The notes: generated by a model not told the origin, from the sequence alone. 64,000 nt of DNA from Bacillota bacterium (GCA_023445445.1 JAEXLD010000001.1:11564-75563); one strand, 5' to 3'. Shown: positions 37,694-46,505, counted from the first letter of the stretch. A program made the numbers and translations.

Positions 37694-38840
37694 TTTTAAT
37701 TACCTCCAATAAGTTTAATTTTGAAGATCTTCTAGCAGGAATTAAAGCTGCTATTGTTGATGATAGTACAGCTATAATAGCTGAAAGACCTATAAATTTA
37801 TAATCAATATATAGTTGTATAATAGGTGTTCCATCTGGATTTAAAGCGAATTTTGTAAACATAAAGCTTAATAAGAATCCTAATATTACTCCTATAACAG
37901 CTCCCATTATTCCAAGTAATAATCCTTCAAATAAGAATATTAAACTTGCATCCTTATCTTTAATGCCCATTGCTTTTAAAATTCCTATTTGTTTAGATTT
38001 TTGAAGAACAGTTATTGCTAGTACACTGGCAATTCCTAATACTACAGAAATTAATACAAAAACTTGAATCATAATACTTGAAATACTTTGACCATTTAAT
38101 CCACTTAATAGTTCAGCATTATCATCTTTCCAGTTAGTAACGTTAAAGTCTTCTCCTAGACTTGATGACAAATCATTGGCAACAACATCTGCGTTAAATA
38201 AATCATTAGTTTGCATTTCAATGGTAGTAATAGAGTTATCTAATGAAAATATTTCTTGGGATGTAGAAAGGGTAGTTAAAAGCCAGGATTTATTTAGTGA
38301 TGCTACACCTAAATCATAGAAACCAACAACCTTAAGTTCTGATGTCTTACCTGTATTTGATATTATTTCGATATTATCATTTATATTAACTCCAAGTTCC
38401 TCTTGAAGTTCTTTACCTATTATTGTTTCATAAGCACTTCCTGCCTCACGACCTTCATAAATTCTATCTTTTACGTTATAGATTTTATCCGAATCATCAA
38501 TATTCATACCTCTAATTAAAACAGAAAAGGTATTATCATTTGCTTTTATTAGTGCAGCACCATCAGCTGTAAATGATAAATTTGTAACCCCACTGTTATT
38601 AGAAATTTTTGATTTTATATCACCATAGTTATTAATTAATTTATCTTCAGTAGTTGAAGTTATTTTTATTTGTGGTGAGTTACCTATAGTTTTATTTATT
38701 AAATTTTTTTGTAAACTATTTATAAGAGATCCTATAAAGATCTGTACAGAAACTCCTATTGCAATTCCGATAGCTATAAGAAATGTTTGACCTTTACTAG
38801 AACTTAAAAATCGTAAAGATATTTTAAATGGTAATTTCAT
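37686..38840 (-). CDS. FtsX/LolE-type ABC permease
   Basis: 384 aa. One N-terminal helix, a large extracytoplasmic domain (about 40-245), then three helices (about 255-375) with IGILKAMGIKDKDASLIFLFEGLLL, the FtsX fold. It ends LIPARRSSKLNLLEVIKNG. Same operon as the ATPase downstream. Divergent from the XRE-B12 regulator gene, so it is a candidate target. GGAGGAC precedes the ATG. Confidence 0.92.
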   Translation of the reverse strand: MKLPFKISLRFLSSSKGQTFLIAIGIAIGVSVQIFIGSLINSLQKNLINKTIGNSPQIKITSTTEDKLINNYGDIKSKISNNSGVTNLSFTADGAALIKANDNTFSVLIRGMNIDDSDKIYNVKDRIYEGREAGSAYETIIGKELQEELGVNINDNIEIISNTGKTSELKVVGFYDLGVASLNKSWLLTTLSTSQEIFSLDNSITTIEMQTNDLFNADVVANDLSSSLGEDFNVTNWKDDNAELLSGLNGQSISSIMIQVFVLISVVLGIASVLAITVLQKSKQIGILKAMGIKDKDASLIFLFEGLLLGIMGAVIGVILGFLLSFMFTKFALNPDGTPIIQLYIDYKFIGLSAIIAVLSSTIAALIPARRSSKLNLLEVIKNG

Positions 38841-39110
38841 TATTAGTCCTCCTTTTATTACGTTTTATAAAAACTATTATTCATTTTCAATATATATAAT
38901 TAATTTTAAAATCCATTAAGAATTTATTGTTATGATAACGAATCTCTATGGATAATTATTATTTATATAAATAATATACCACAATTTGAAATAAATCAAT
39001 AGGAAAATAAAAATATTTTAAATATTTTTATTACTTTATGTGATATTATATAATATATATTATTTAAATAATTTGATATAATGTAATTAAGAATATGAAA
39101 GGAGTTTTAT
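38841..39110. promoter_or_regulatory. Divergent control region with long palindrome
   Basis: 270 bases between the ABC pair and the XRE-B12 gene. A perfect 27-base palindrome at 39,006-39,032 has arms AATAAAAATATTT around a single T. GTTAT-G-ATAAC at 38,931-38,941 is a second short symmetry, and TGGATAATTATTATT near 38,949 resembles half of a Fur box. TATAAT at 39,077-39,082 is a likely -10 for the regulator gene, with GAAAGGAG before the ATG. Confidence 0.5.
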
Positions 39111-39977
39111 ATGAGACATAGATTTGGAGATGAATTAAAAAAGCTTAGGAATAAATTTGGATATACTCAAAAAGATCTTTCCAATATATTAGGAATAAAA
39201 CAAACTACAATATCCAATTATGAAAAAGGTCTAAGATTTCCAGATGCAGATAAACTTAAGCAAATTTCAGATTTGTTTAATGTTTCTATAGATTATCTTT
39301 TAAATGGTGAAGATAAAAAAGTAGTTAATAAAAACAATTATTTAATAAACAAAGAAGAATATAAAGAGTTTTTACAATATCTATTAAATGGATATAAGAA
39401 TAAAGCAAGAGATCTAATATTAAATATGTATAACAATGGAATAGATATAGAGTGGATATATTTTAATATATTAGAAGTTGCATTAAAAGAAGTGGGAGTT
39501 CTTTGGGAAGTTGGTGAAATTGATGTTTGGAATGAACATTATATTTCAGAAAATATTTTAGATATAATGAGAGAACTAAAAAGCTATGAAAAAATTAATG
39601 ATAATAAAGAATTATCTATACTTTGTTTAACAGCAGGATCAGAGCAACATAATATTGGAATAAAGATGATTGCTGATTTATTAGAAGTAAGTGGCATTAA
39701 AGTAATATATCTTGGATCAAATCTTCCAACCCTTAGTATTATAAATGCTATTAAATCAGAAAATCCTAAATATATTGCTATTTCAGCTACTATTTCTAAT
39801 AATATAGAATCTGCTAAAAATGTTATCAAAGCAATTAGAACTACCTTTAAGAATAAAGCACCATTAATAATAGTAGGTGGAATGGCCTTTAGCAATATTC
39901 AGGATGTTTGTAAAGAAACAGATGCAGATTTTTATTGTAAGGACTTAGAGGAAATAAAATTGTTATTTAATAAATAA
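39111..39977 (+). CDS. XRE regulator fused to a CarH-like cobalamin-binding domain
   Basis: 288 aa. Residues 6-66 are an XRE/HTH_3 domain (TQKDLSNILGIKQTTISNYEKG). Residues 85-160 are the four-helix B12-binding cap with W132-x9-E142-H143, the motif by which CarH recognises the adenosyl group of AdoCbl. Residues 168-285 are a Rossmann B12 domain with E178-Q-H180-N-I-G183, the E-x-H-x-x-G form of the cobalamin-ligand motif. Known CarH/LitR photoreceptors have MerR DNA-binding heads; here it is XRE. The residue after the Trp is Glu, not the His of Thermus CarH. Likely AdoCbl- or light-responsive repressor. No cobalamin genes are nearby. Confidence 0.85.
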   Translation: MRHRFGDELKKLRNKFGYTQKDLSNILGIKQTTISNYEKGLRFPDADKLKQISDLFNVSIDYLLNGEDKKVVNKNNYLINKEEYKEFLQYLLNGYKNKARDLILNMYNNGIDIEWIYFNILEVALKEVGVLWEVGEIDVWNEHYISENILDIMRELKSYEKINDNKELSILCLTAGSEQHNIGIKMIADLLEVSGIKVIYLGSNLPTLSIINAIKSENPKYIAISATISNNIESAKNVIKAIRTTFKNKAPLIIVGGMAFSNIQDVCKETDADFYCKDLEEIKLLFNK

Positions 39978-40046
39978 AAACATATATAGATTAGTTAATA
40001 TAAGGCTGATATAATTTCTTTAGAATAAATGCAGAGGAGTTAGTAC

Positions 40047-41009
40047 ATGAAATATTATTTAGCACCTATGGAGGGAATTACTGGACATATATATAGAAAT
40101 GCTTACAATAAGTATTTTAATAATATGGATAAATTTTTTACCCCTTTTATTACACCAAATACAAGTAAAAGTTTTAAGACTAAAGAATTAAGAGATATAT
40201 TACCAGAAAATAATAGTGGATTAAATATTGTTCCTCAAATACTTACTAATGATTCAGAAGGTTTTATTAATACTTCAATTAAGTTAAAAGAATTAGGATA
40301 TAATGAAGTGAATTTTAACTTAGGATGTCCATCTGGAACTGTGGTTTCAAAATATAGAGGTTCGGGTTTTTTAGCTAAAAGAGATGAACTTGAGAGATTT
40401 TTAGAGGAAATATTTAAAATCTCTGATATGAAGATTTCTATAAAAACAAGAATAGGAAAAGATAGTCCAGAAGAATTCTATGAGATTATTAAAATTTATA
40501 ATAAATATCCCTTGGAAGAATTGATAATTCATCCAAGAACTAGAGAAGATTTTTATGGGAATAAGCCTAACTTAGAAATATTCAAGGATGCATTAAAATT
40601 AAGTAATAGTCCAGTCTGTTATAATGGAGATATTTTTACAGTAGAAGATTACAATAATTTTATTGATAACTTTCCAACTGTAGACAAAGTCATGATTGGA
40701 AGAGGAATATTAGCTAATCCTGGATTATTAGGTGAAATAAAAGAAAATATAGTTTTAGATAAAAGTATATTAAAAGAATTTCATGATGAAATTTTTATTA
40801 ACTATAGGAAGACTTTTAATGAAGATAAAAATGCTATTTATAGAATGAAAGAATTGTGGGGATATATGATATATATTTTTTCTGATAATAAAAAATATAT
40901 AAAAAGAATAAAAAAGTCACAGAAAATAGAAGAATATAATGAGGCAGTTTTAGATCTTTTTAGAGAACAAGATATTGTTAGGGGAGCTGGGCTTTTCAGT
41001 GAAAATTAA
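40047..41009 (+). CDS. tRNA-dihydrouridine synthase (DusB/C type)
   Basis: 320 aa FMN enzyme. YYLAPMEGITGHIYRNA at the N-terminus, NFNLGCPSGTVVSKYRGSG with catalytic Cys94, SIKTRIGKD, IIHPRTRED and MIGRGILANPGLLGE. It reduces uridines in tRNA D-loops. A second, DusA-like enzyme lies at the right end. Separate transcription unit 69 bases after the regulator; a terminator follows. Confidence 0.92.
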   Translation: MKYYLAPMEGITGHIYRNAYNKYFNNMDKFFTPFITPNTSKSFKTKELRDILPENNSGLNIVPQILTNDSEGFINTSIKLKELGYNEVNFNLGCPSGTVVSKYRGSGFLAKRDELERFLEEIFKISDMKISIKTRIGKDSPEEFYEIIKIYNKYPLEELIIHPRTREDFYGNKPNLEIFKDALKLSNSPVCYNGDIFTVEDYNNFIDNFPTVDKVMIGRGILANPGLLGEIKENIVLDKSILKEFHDEIFINYRKTFNEDKNAIYRMKELWGYMIYIFSDNKKYIKRIKKSQKIEEYNEAVLDLFREQDIVRGAGLFSEN

Positions 41010-41030
41010 TAGGGGTAATGTACATATATT

Positions 41031-41058
41031 AAAGTCAGATAAAATTCTGGCTTTTTTT
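41031..41058 (+). terminator. Terminator of the Dus gene
   Basis: AAAGTCAGA (41031-41039) pairs with TCTGGCTTT (41046-41054, one G-U pair), followed by a T-run. Confidence 0.8.
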
Positions 41059-41278
41059 ATTGAAAAATTTGTTAATTAAATATTAAACGATAAAATCATA
41101 TATACGACCGAATTAAATGATAATTTGTAAAAATGTAAATTGATGTATAGATTTATTTTTAATATTTAAAAATACTTATTTAAAAATTGCAATTATAATA
41201 AATTAATAGTTATAAATTTGTTAACAGTAATAATAAAAAACTGAAAAAATATTAAAATGTAAATATTTTCAGAATAAA

Positions 41279-41307
41279 TTGACAGTAAATATTGTTAGTT
41301 TTATAAT
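41279..41307 (+). promoter_or_regulatory. Strong sigma-A promoter
   Basis: Perfect TTGACA (41279-41284), 17-base spacer, perfect TATAAT (41302-41307). The transcript would start near 41,314 and have a leader of about 135 bases. Confidence 0.8.
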
Positions 41308-41315
41308 AATTACTA
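41301..41315 (+). promoter_or_regulatory. PerR-box-like operator over the -10
   Basis: TTATAATAATTACTA matches the PerR consensus TTATAATNATTATAA at 12 of 14 fixed positions and covers the -10. PerR represses flavodiiron and rubredoxin genes in clostridia, which fits the downstream genes. Part of the match is shared with the -10 itself. Confidence 0.45.
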
Positions 41316-41449
41316 TTAAGAAAGATAAAAAATCTATTATTATGGTTTTATTTATTCTTACAATTATTTTCAGAATAAATTTTAGCTTTTATTACTAATG
41401 TCAATGTGTTTTATATTTGGTAAAACACAAAATAAAAGGAGGCAAGTTT

Positions 41450-43354
41450 ATGTTTTTTAAGACTACAGACCAACACGAAGCTTTTCGTGCAAAAATAAGA
41501 GAATTTGCAGAGGCTGAAATTAGACCTTATGCAGCTATGTGGGACAAGGATAGTATTTTCCCTACAGAAGCTATTAAAAAATTAGGCGAAATGGGAGTTA
41601 TGGGAACTCCATATCCAAAAGAATATGGTGGCTTAGGTGCTGATGTTATAAGCTATGCTATAGCTGTAGAAGAGCTTTCAAGAGTGGATGGTGGAGCTGG
41701 AGTTATTTTATCTGCCCACGTTTCTTTAGGAAGTTATCCAATATTTGCATTTGGAACTGAAGAACAAAAACAAAAATATTTAGTACCTTTAGCAAAGGGT
41801 GAAAAAATAGGTGCTTTTGGATTAACAGAACCTAATGCAGGTAGTGATGCTGGTGGAACTGAAACAACAGCTGTTTTAGAAGGTGATTATTACATTCTAA
41901 ATGGTGAAAAGATATTTATTACTAATGCTGATAAAGCAGATACATATGTTGTTTTTGCAGTAACTACTCCTGATATTGGAGTAAAAGGTATTAGTGCATT
42001 TATAGTTGAAAAAGGATGGGAAGGATTCACATTTGGAGATCATTATGACAAATTAGGTATTCGTTCATCTTCAACTGCACAACTACTTTTCAACAATGTT
42101 AAGGTTCCAAAGGAAAACTTACTAGGAAAAGAAGGACAAGGATTTAAGATAGCTATGCAAACACTTGATGGTGGACGTATAGGTATAGCATCTCAAGCAC
42201 TAGGAATAGCTCAAGGGGCATATGAAAATGCTTTAGAATATGCAAAAGAAAGAATTCAATTTGGAAAACCTATAGCTGCACAACAAGGTATTTCATTTAA
42301 GTTAGCAGATATGGCAACTAAATTAAGAGCAGCAAGATTATTAATATATAGTGCAGCAGATTTAAAAGAACATCATGAATCTTATTCAATGGAATCTGCA
42401 ATGGCTAAAATGTATGCTTCAGACATATGCCTAGAAGTAGTAAATGATGCATTACAAATCTTTGGTGGATCAGGATACTTAAAGGGAATGGATGTTGAAA
42501 GAGCATATCGTGATGCTAAGATTTGTACAATTTATGAAGGAACTAATGAAATTCAAAGAGTGGTTATAGCTTCTCATATAATTGGAAAGATTGCAAAGGG
42601 TAATAAGAGCACTAAGAAGAAAGCTGACCCATTGACAGGCGCTCGTAAGAAGGTTATATTTAAGGAAGGTACAGCTAAAGAAAATGTAGAAAAACTTGTT
42701 GAGGCATTAAAGAGTGATGGATATGACTTTACTGTTGGTATTGACATAGATACTCCAATATCAAAAGCTGAACGTGTAGTAAGCGTAGGTAGAGGTATTG
42801 GGGAAGAGAAGAATATGGAATTAGCGAAAGCATTAGCTGTTCAAGTTGGAGCAGCTATAGGATCATCACGTCCTGTTGCTGAAACTTTGAAGTATTTACC
42901 TCTAAACCGTTACGTTGGAATGTCAGGACAAAAGTTTAATGGAAATCTTTATATAGCATGTGGTATATCAGGCGCTGGACAACATCTAAAAGGAATTAAG
43001 GACGCTACAACTATTGTTGCTATTAATAATAATCCTAATGCACCAATATTTAAAAATGCAGATTATGGTATCGTTGGAGATATAATGGAAATAATGCCAT
43101 TGTTAACAGAAGCATTAGATAACGGAGAACCTAAGAAGCCAGCTCCTCCTATGAAGAAGATGAAGAGAAGTGTTCCTAAGAAGGTTGAACCTACATGGAA
43201 GACTTATGTATGTACTGGTTGCGGATATGAATATGACCCAGCTGTGGGTGATGAAGAAAATGAAGTATTACCAGAAACTCTATTTGAAGCCTTACCAGAA
43301 GAATGGATTTGCCCAGATTGTGGTGAAGAAAAATCTAATTTCATAGAGGCATAA
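41450..43354 (+). CDS. Acyl-CoA dehydrogenase-EtfA-rubredoxin fusion
   Basis: 634 aa from ATG 41450 (AAAGGAGG upstream). Domain 1 (1-385) is a butyryl-CoA-dehydrogenase-like flavoenzyme with AFGLTEPNAGSDAGG, GRIGIASQALGIAQGA and catalytic-base Glu363 in YEGTNEI. Domain 2 (about 440-555) is the FAD-binding C-terminal part of electron-transfer flavoprotein alpha (QVGAAIGSSRPVAETLKYLP, GISGAGQHLKGI). After a Lys/Pro linker, domain 3 (584-634) is a rubredoxin with Cys588, Cys591, Cys621 and Cys624. EtfB is absent. Electrons from acyl-CoA could pass FAD to FAD to iron within one chain, then to the flavodiiron protein encoded next. Confidence 0.92.
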   Translation: MFFKTTDQHEAFRAKIREFAEAEIRPYAAMWDKDSIFPTEAIKKLGEMGVMGTPYPKEYGGLGADVISYAIAVEELSRVDGGAGVILSAHVSLGSYPIFAFGTEEQKQKYLVPLAKGEKIGAFGLTEPNAGSDAGGTETTAVLEGDYYILNGEKIFITNADKADTYVVFAVTTPDIGVKGISAFIVEKGWEGFTFGDHYDKLGIRSSSTAQLLFNNVKVPKENLLGKEGQGFKIAMQTLDGGRIGIASQALGIAQGAYENALEYAKERIQFGKPIAAQQGISFKLADMATKLRAARLLIYSAADLKEHHESYSMESAMAKMYASDICLEVVNDALQIFGGSGYLKGMDVERAYRDAKICTIYEGTNEIQRVVIASHIIGKIAKGNKSTKKKADPLTGARKKVIFKEGTAKENVEKLVEALKSDGYDFTVGIDIDTPISKAERVVSVGRGIGEEKNMELAKALAVQVGAAIGSSRPVAETLKYLPLNRYVGMSGQKFNGNLYIACGISGAGQHLKGIKDATTIVAINNNPNAPIFKNADYGIVGDIMEIMPLLTEALDNGEPKKPAPPMKKMKRSVPKKVEPTWKTYVCTGCGYEYDPAVGDEENEVLPETLFEALPEEWICPDCGEEKSNFIEA

Positions 43355-43401
43355 TCTTTAGCAAAAGTTTAAATTTTCATAGTCAAAAGGAGGATTAATT
43401 T

Positions 43402-44604
43402 ATGTTTTGTGTTAGAAAAGTAACTGAAGACCTTTATTGGGTAGGCGGTAATGATAAACGTCTTGCTCTATTTGAAAATATTCACCCAATTCCAAGAGGG
43501 GTTTCATACAACTCATATTTATTATTGGACAAGAAGACAGTGTTATTTGATACTGTAGATTGGTCAATAGCTAGACAATTTTTAGAAAATGTTGAAGCTG
43601 TTTTAAAGGGTAGAAAATTAGATTATTTAGTAGTAAATCATATGGAACCAGATCACGCAGCTTCACTAGAAGAAATAATTAGACGTTATCCAGATGTTAA
43701 AATTGTTGCTACAGAAAAGGCATTCTTATTAATGAGACAATTTGGATTTGATGTTGATGGAAGAGAAATTGAAGTTAAAGATGGAGATTCAATGTCATTT
43801 GGTAAGCATGAAATTAAATTCTTTACTGCAGCAATGGTTCACTGGCCAGAAGTTATGGTTAGCTTTGATACTAAGAATGGTGTTCTATTCTCAGCTGATG
43901 CATTCGGAACATTTGGTGCTTTAGACGGTAAGCTGTTTAATGATGAAGTAAACTTTGAGCGTGATTGGATTGATGATGCTAGAAGATACTATACTAATAT
44001 AGTTGGTAAGTATGGTCCACATGTACAAGCATTACTTAAAAAGGCAAGCACTCTTGATATTAAGATGATTTGCCCATTACATGGTCCAGTTTGGCGTTCA
44101 GATTTAGGATATTTTATAGATAAACATGATAAATGGAGTAAATACGAACCAGAAGAAAAGGCTGTAATGATAGTATATGCTTCAATGTATGGAAATACAG
44201 AATCAGCTGCTAATGCATTAGCAACTAAATTTGTTGAAAAAGGAATTACTAATGTAGTTATGTATGATGTATCAAATACTCATGTATCTACATTAATAGC
44301 TGAAACATTCAGAGTTAGTCATATTGTTTTAGCATCAGTAACATATAACTTAGGTATTTACCCATTAATGCATAACTACCTAATGGATATGAAGGCACTT
44401 AACTTACAAAATAGAACCTTCGCTTTAATAGAAAATGGTTCTTGGGCAACTCAATCAGGTAGATTAATGGGAGAATTCCTTGATGGAATGAAGAAGATGA
44501 ATGTTTTAGAAGATAAACTTTCACTAGTTTCTTCTATGAAGGAAGATAATGTTGTGGATATGGATGCACTTGTTGATAGTGTTATTGAGTCTATGAATAA
44601 ATAA
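43402..44604 (+). CDS. fprA: Flavodiiron protein (rubredoxin:oxygen oxidoreductase)
   Basis: 400 aa. The beta-lactamase-like domain keeps all diiron ligands: His80, Glu82, Asp84, His85 (HMEPDHAA), His147, Asp166 and His227. Flavodoxin domain from about 254 (IVYASMYGNTESAANALA). It reduces O2 to water, or NO, using electrons from rubredoxin. 47 bases after the rubredoxin-containing fusion, with AGGAGG before the ATG, so co-transcribed; the fusion is the natural electron donor. Confidence 0.96.
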   Translation: MFCVRKVTEDLYWVGGNDKRLALFENIHPIPRGVSYNSYLLLDKKTVLFDTVDWSIARQFLENVEAVLKGRKLDYLVVNHMEPDHAASLEEIIRRYPDVKIVATEKAFLLMRQFGFDVDGREIEVKDGDSMSFGKHEIKFFTAAMVHWPEVMVSFDTKNGVLFSADAFGTFGALDGKLFNDEVNFERDWIDDARRYYTNIVGKYGPHVQALLKKASTLDIKMICPLHGPVWRSDLGYFIDKHDKWSKYEPEEKAVMIVYASMYGNTESAANALATKFVEKGITNVVMYDVSNTHVSTLIAETFRVSHIVLASVTYNLGIYPLMHNYLMDMKALNLQNRTFALIENGSWATQSGRLMGEFLDGMKKMNVLEDKLSLVSSMKEDNVVDMDALVDSVIESMNK

Positions 44605-44640
44605 TATAGCAAACTTTTAGTTATATATTATGTAAAATAA

Positions 44641-44674
44641 AAAAATCTGTGATTTAATATCACAGATTTTTTTG
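44641..44674 (+). terminator. Terminator after fprA
   Basis: AAAAATCTGTGAT (44641-44653) and ATCACAGATTTTT (44659-44671), a 13 bp stem with loop TTAAT and a T-run. Confidence 0.92.
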
Positions 44675-44732
44675 CTTAATTTTATAAAAAAATAGTATAA
44701 TTATGTATAATAAATGATTTGGGAGGAATAAA

Positions 44733-45749
44733 ATGCTTACAATAGGGTATATAGGAAATGGGAAAAGTACAAATAGATACCACTTACCATTTGTACTTCA
44801 AAGAAAAAATATAAAGGTAAAAACTATTTATCAGAGGAATCCTAAAAATGAGGCTTGGGATAGAATAGAGGGAGTAAATTATACTTCCAATTTAGATGAA
44901 TTGTTAAAGGATGAAGAGATACAATTAGTGGTAGTTTGTACAAAACAGGATAGTCATTATAATTATGCAAAATTAGTTTTAGAAAATAACAAACATTGTT
45001 TAGTGGAAAAGCCTTTTATGGAAACTTATGATGAAGCAAAGGAGATTTTTGATTTAGCAAAGTCTAAAAATTTAATTGTTCAAGCTTATCAAAATAGAAG
45101 ATTTGATAGTGATTTTTTAACAGTTCAAAAGGTTATTGAAGAAGGAAAGCTTGGAGATTTATTAGAAGTAGAAATGCATTTTGATTATTTTAGACCAGAA
45201 GTTCCAGAAGGGAATTCTAAATTTTCTCCTTATGAATCATTTTTATATGGACATGGATGTCATACTTTAGATCAAGTAATAAGTTATTTTGGTAAACCAG
45301 ATAATATTCACTATGATGTAAGACAATTACTTGGAACAGGTAGAATGAATGATTATTTTGATTTAGATTTATATTATGGAACTACAAAAGTATCAGTTAA
45401 ATCTAGTTATTTTAGAATAAAAGAAAGACCAAGCTTTGTGGTTTATGGTAAAAAGGGCTGTTTTGTAAAGAAAAGTAAGGATAGGCAAGAAGAACATTTA
45501 AAGATGTTTTATATGCCAAAAAATGAAGACTTTGGTAAGGATACAATAGAACAATATGGGGTATTAACATATATTGACCAGGAAGGAACTATCCACGAAG
45601 AAAAGGTTAAGTCTGTAGATGGTGATTACGGAAGGGTATACGATGATTTATATGAAGTAATTATCAATAATAAAGAAAAGACTATTAAAGATTACGAGAC
45701 TTTATTACAATTAGAAATATTAGAAGAAGGTATAAAGAACTTAAAATAA
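44733..45749 (+). CDS. Gfo/Idh/MocA-family oxidoreductase
   Basis: 338 aa. N-terminal Rossmann fold (IGYIGNGKSTNRYHLPF), VVVCTKQDSHYNYAKLVLEN and the conserved LVEKPFMETYDEAKE with the catalytic Lys. The C-terminal substrate domain has YGHGCHTLDQVISYFGKP. NAD(P)-dependent on an unidentified sugar or polyol. Followed after 19 bases by an SDR; the two probably act on the same substrate. Confidence 0.88.
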   Translation: MLTIGYIGNGKSTNRYHLPFVLQRKNIKVKTIYQRNPKNEAWDRIEGVNYTSNLDELLKDEEIQLVVVCTKQDSHYNYAKLVLENNKHCLVEKPFMETYDEAKEIFDLAKSKNLIVQAYQNRRFDSDFLTVQKVIEEGKLGDLLEVEMHFDYFRPEVPEGNSKFSPYESFLYGHGCHTLDQVISYFGKPDNIHYDVRQLLGTGRMNDYFDLDLYYGTTKVSVKSSYFRIKERPSFVVYGKKGCFVKKSKDRQEEHLKMFYMPKNEDFGKDTIEQYGVLTYIDQEGTIHEEKVKSVDGDYGRVYDDLYEVIINNKEKTIKDYETLLQLEILEEGIKNLK

Positions 45750-45768
45750 TATTTAAGGAGATATTAAT

Positions 45769-46479
45769 ATGAGAGTAGCATTAATAACTGGAGGAGCTAG
45801 AGGAATAGGTTATCACTTGGCTGAAGGATTTGCTAGAAGTGGATTTAAAGTAGTAGTGATGGATATTTTAGATGGAAAATATGAGAATGATAATATAGAT
45901 TTCTACAAGGCAGATTTAAAAAATGAAGATGAGATAAAAAATGTATTTACTAAGGTTATTGATAAATATGGCTATATAAATGTATTAATTAATAATGCTG
46001 CAATTAGTCATTATGAAAAGTATATAGAAGATGTACAGTTAGAAGACTTTAATAATGTAATTAATACTAATTTAAGAGGAAGCTTTATTTGCTGTAGAGA
46101 ATTTATAAGAGCAAATGAAGGCCAAAATTATGGAAGAATAATAAATATTGCATCTACTAGATATAATCAAAATGAAGCCAATTGGGAGCTTTATGGTGCT
46201 TCTAAGGGAGGAATTATATCTTTAACAAATAGCTTAGTAGTATCATTACATAATACTCCAATAACAGTTAATGCTATAAGCCCTGGATGGATACAAGTTG
46301 ATAATTATGAAGATTTAAGAAATATTGACCATATTCAACATCCATCTGGTAGGGTAGGTAAGCCAAAGGATATATTAAAAGCTTGTCTATATCTATGTGA
46401 TGAAGATAATGATTTTATAAATGGAGCTAATTTAGTAATAGATGGTGGAATGACAAAAAAGATGATTTATGAAGAGTAG
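45769..46479 (+). CDS. Short-chain dehydrogenase/reductase
   Basis: 236 aa classical SDR. Cofactor motif TGGARGIGYHLAEG, NNAA in LINNAAISHYEKY, and catalytic YGASKGG (Tyr and Lys). Substrate unknown; pairing with the Gfo/Idh enzyme suggests sugar metabolism. A terminator follows. Confidence 0.9.
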   Translation: MRVALITGGARGIGYHLAEGFARSGFKVVVMDILDGKYENDNIDFYKADLKNEDEIKNVFTKVIDKYGYINVLINNAAISHYEKYIEDVQLEDFNNVINTNLRGSFICCREFIRANEGQNYGRIINIASTRYNQNEANWELYGASKGGIISLTNSLVVSLHNTPITVNAISPGWIQVDNYEDLRNIDHIQHPSGRVGKPKDILKACLYLCDEDNDFINGANLVIDGGMTKKMIYEE

Positions 46480-46482
46480 AAA

Positions 46483-46505
46483 AGAGGCTGTTAAACAGCC
46501 TCTAA
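46483..46505. terminator. Hairpin between SDR and greA
   Basis: AGAGGCTGT (46483-46491), loop TAA, ACAGCCTCT (46495-46503). Serves convergent genes. Confidence 0.75.

Larger units (their letters stand above)
41056..41449 (+). other. Long AT-rich leader of the acyl-CoA dehydrogenase operon
   Basis: About 390 bases without an ORF. Holds the promoter at 41,279-41,307, a PerR-like box, the direct repeat ATTTTCAGAATAAATT at 41,265-41,280 and 41,366-41,381, and a hairpin GTGTTTTA...TAAAACAC at 41,406-41,428 immediately before the ribosome site. TTGTTAA half-sites near 41,068 and 41,218 recall Rex sites but lack good partners. Confidence 0.55.

Noticed and set aside
38945..38965. Second Fur box upstream of the ABC genes
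   Set aside because: TGGATAATTATTATTT keeps only part of the inverted repeat; several mismatches in an AT-rich region.
38841..39110. Cobalamin riboswitch near the B12-domain regulator
   Set aside because: No B12-box (GCCACTG-like) sequence is present.
41056..41230. Rex operator for the acyl-CoA dehydrogenase operon
   Set aside because: Only TTGTTAA half-sites occur, without the matching TTAACAA at the right distance.
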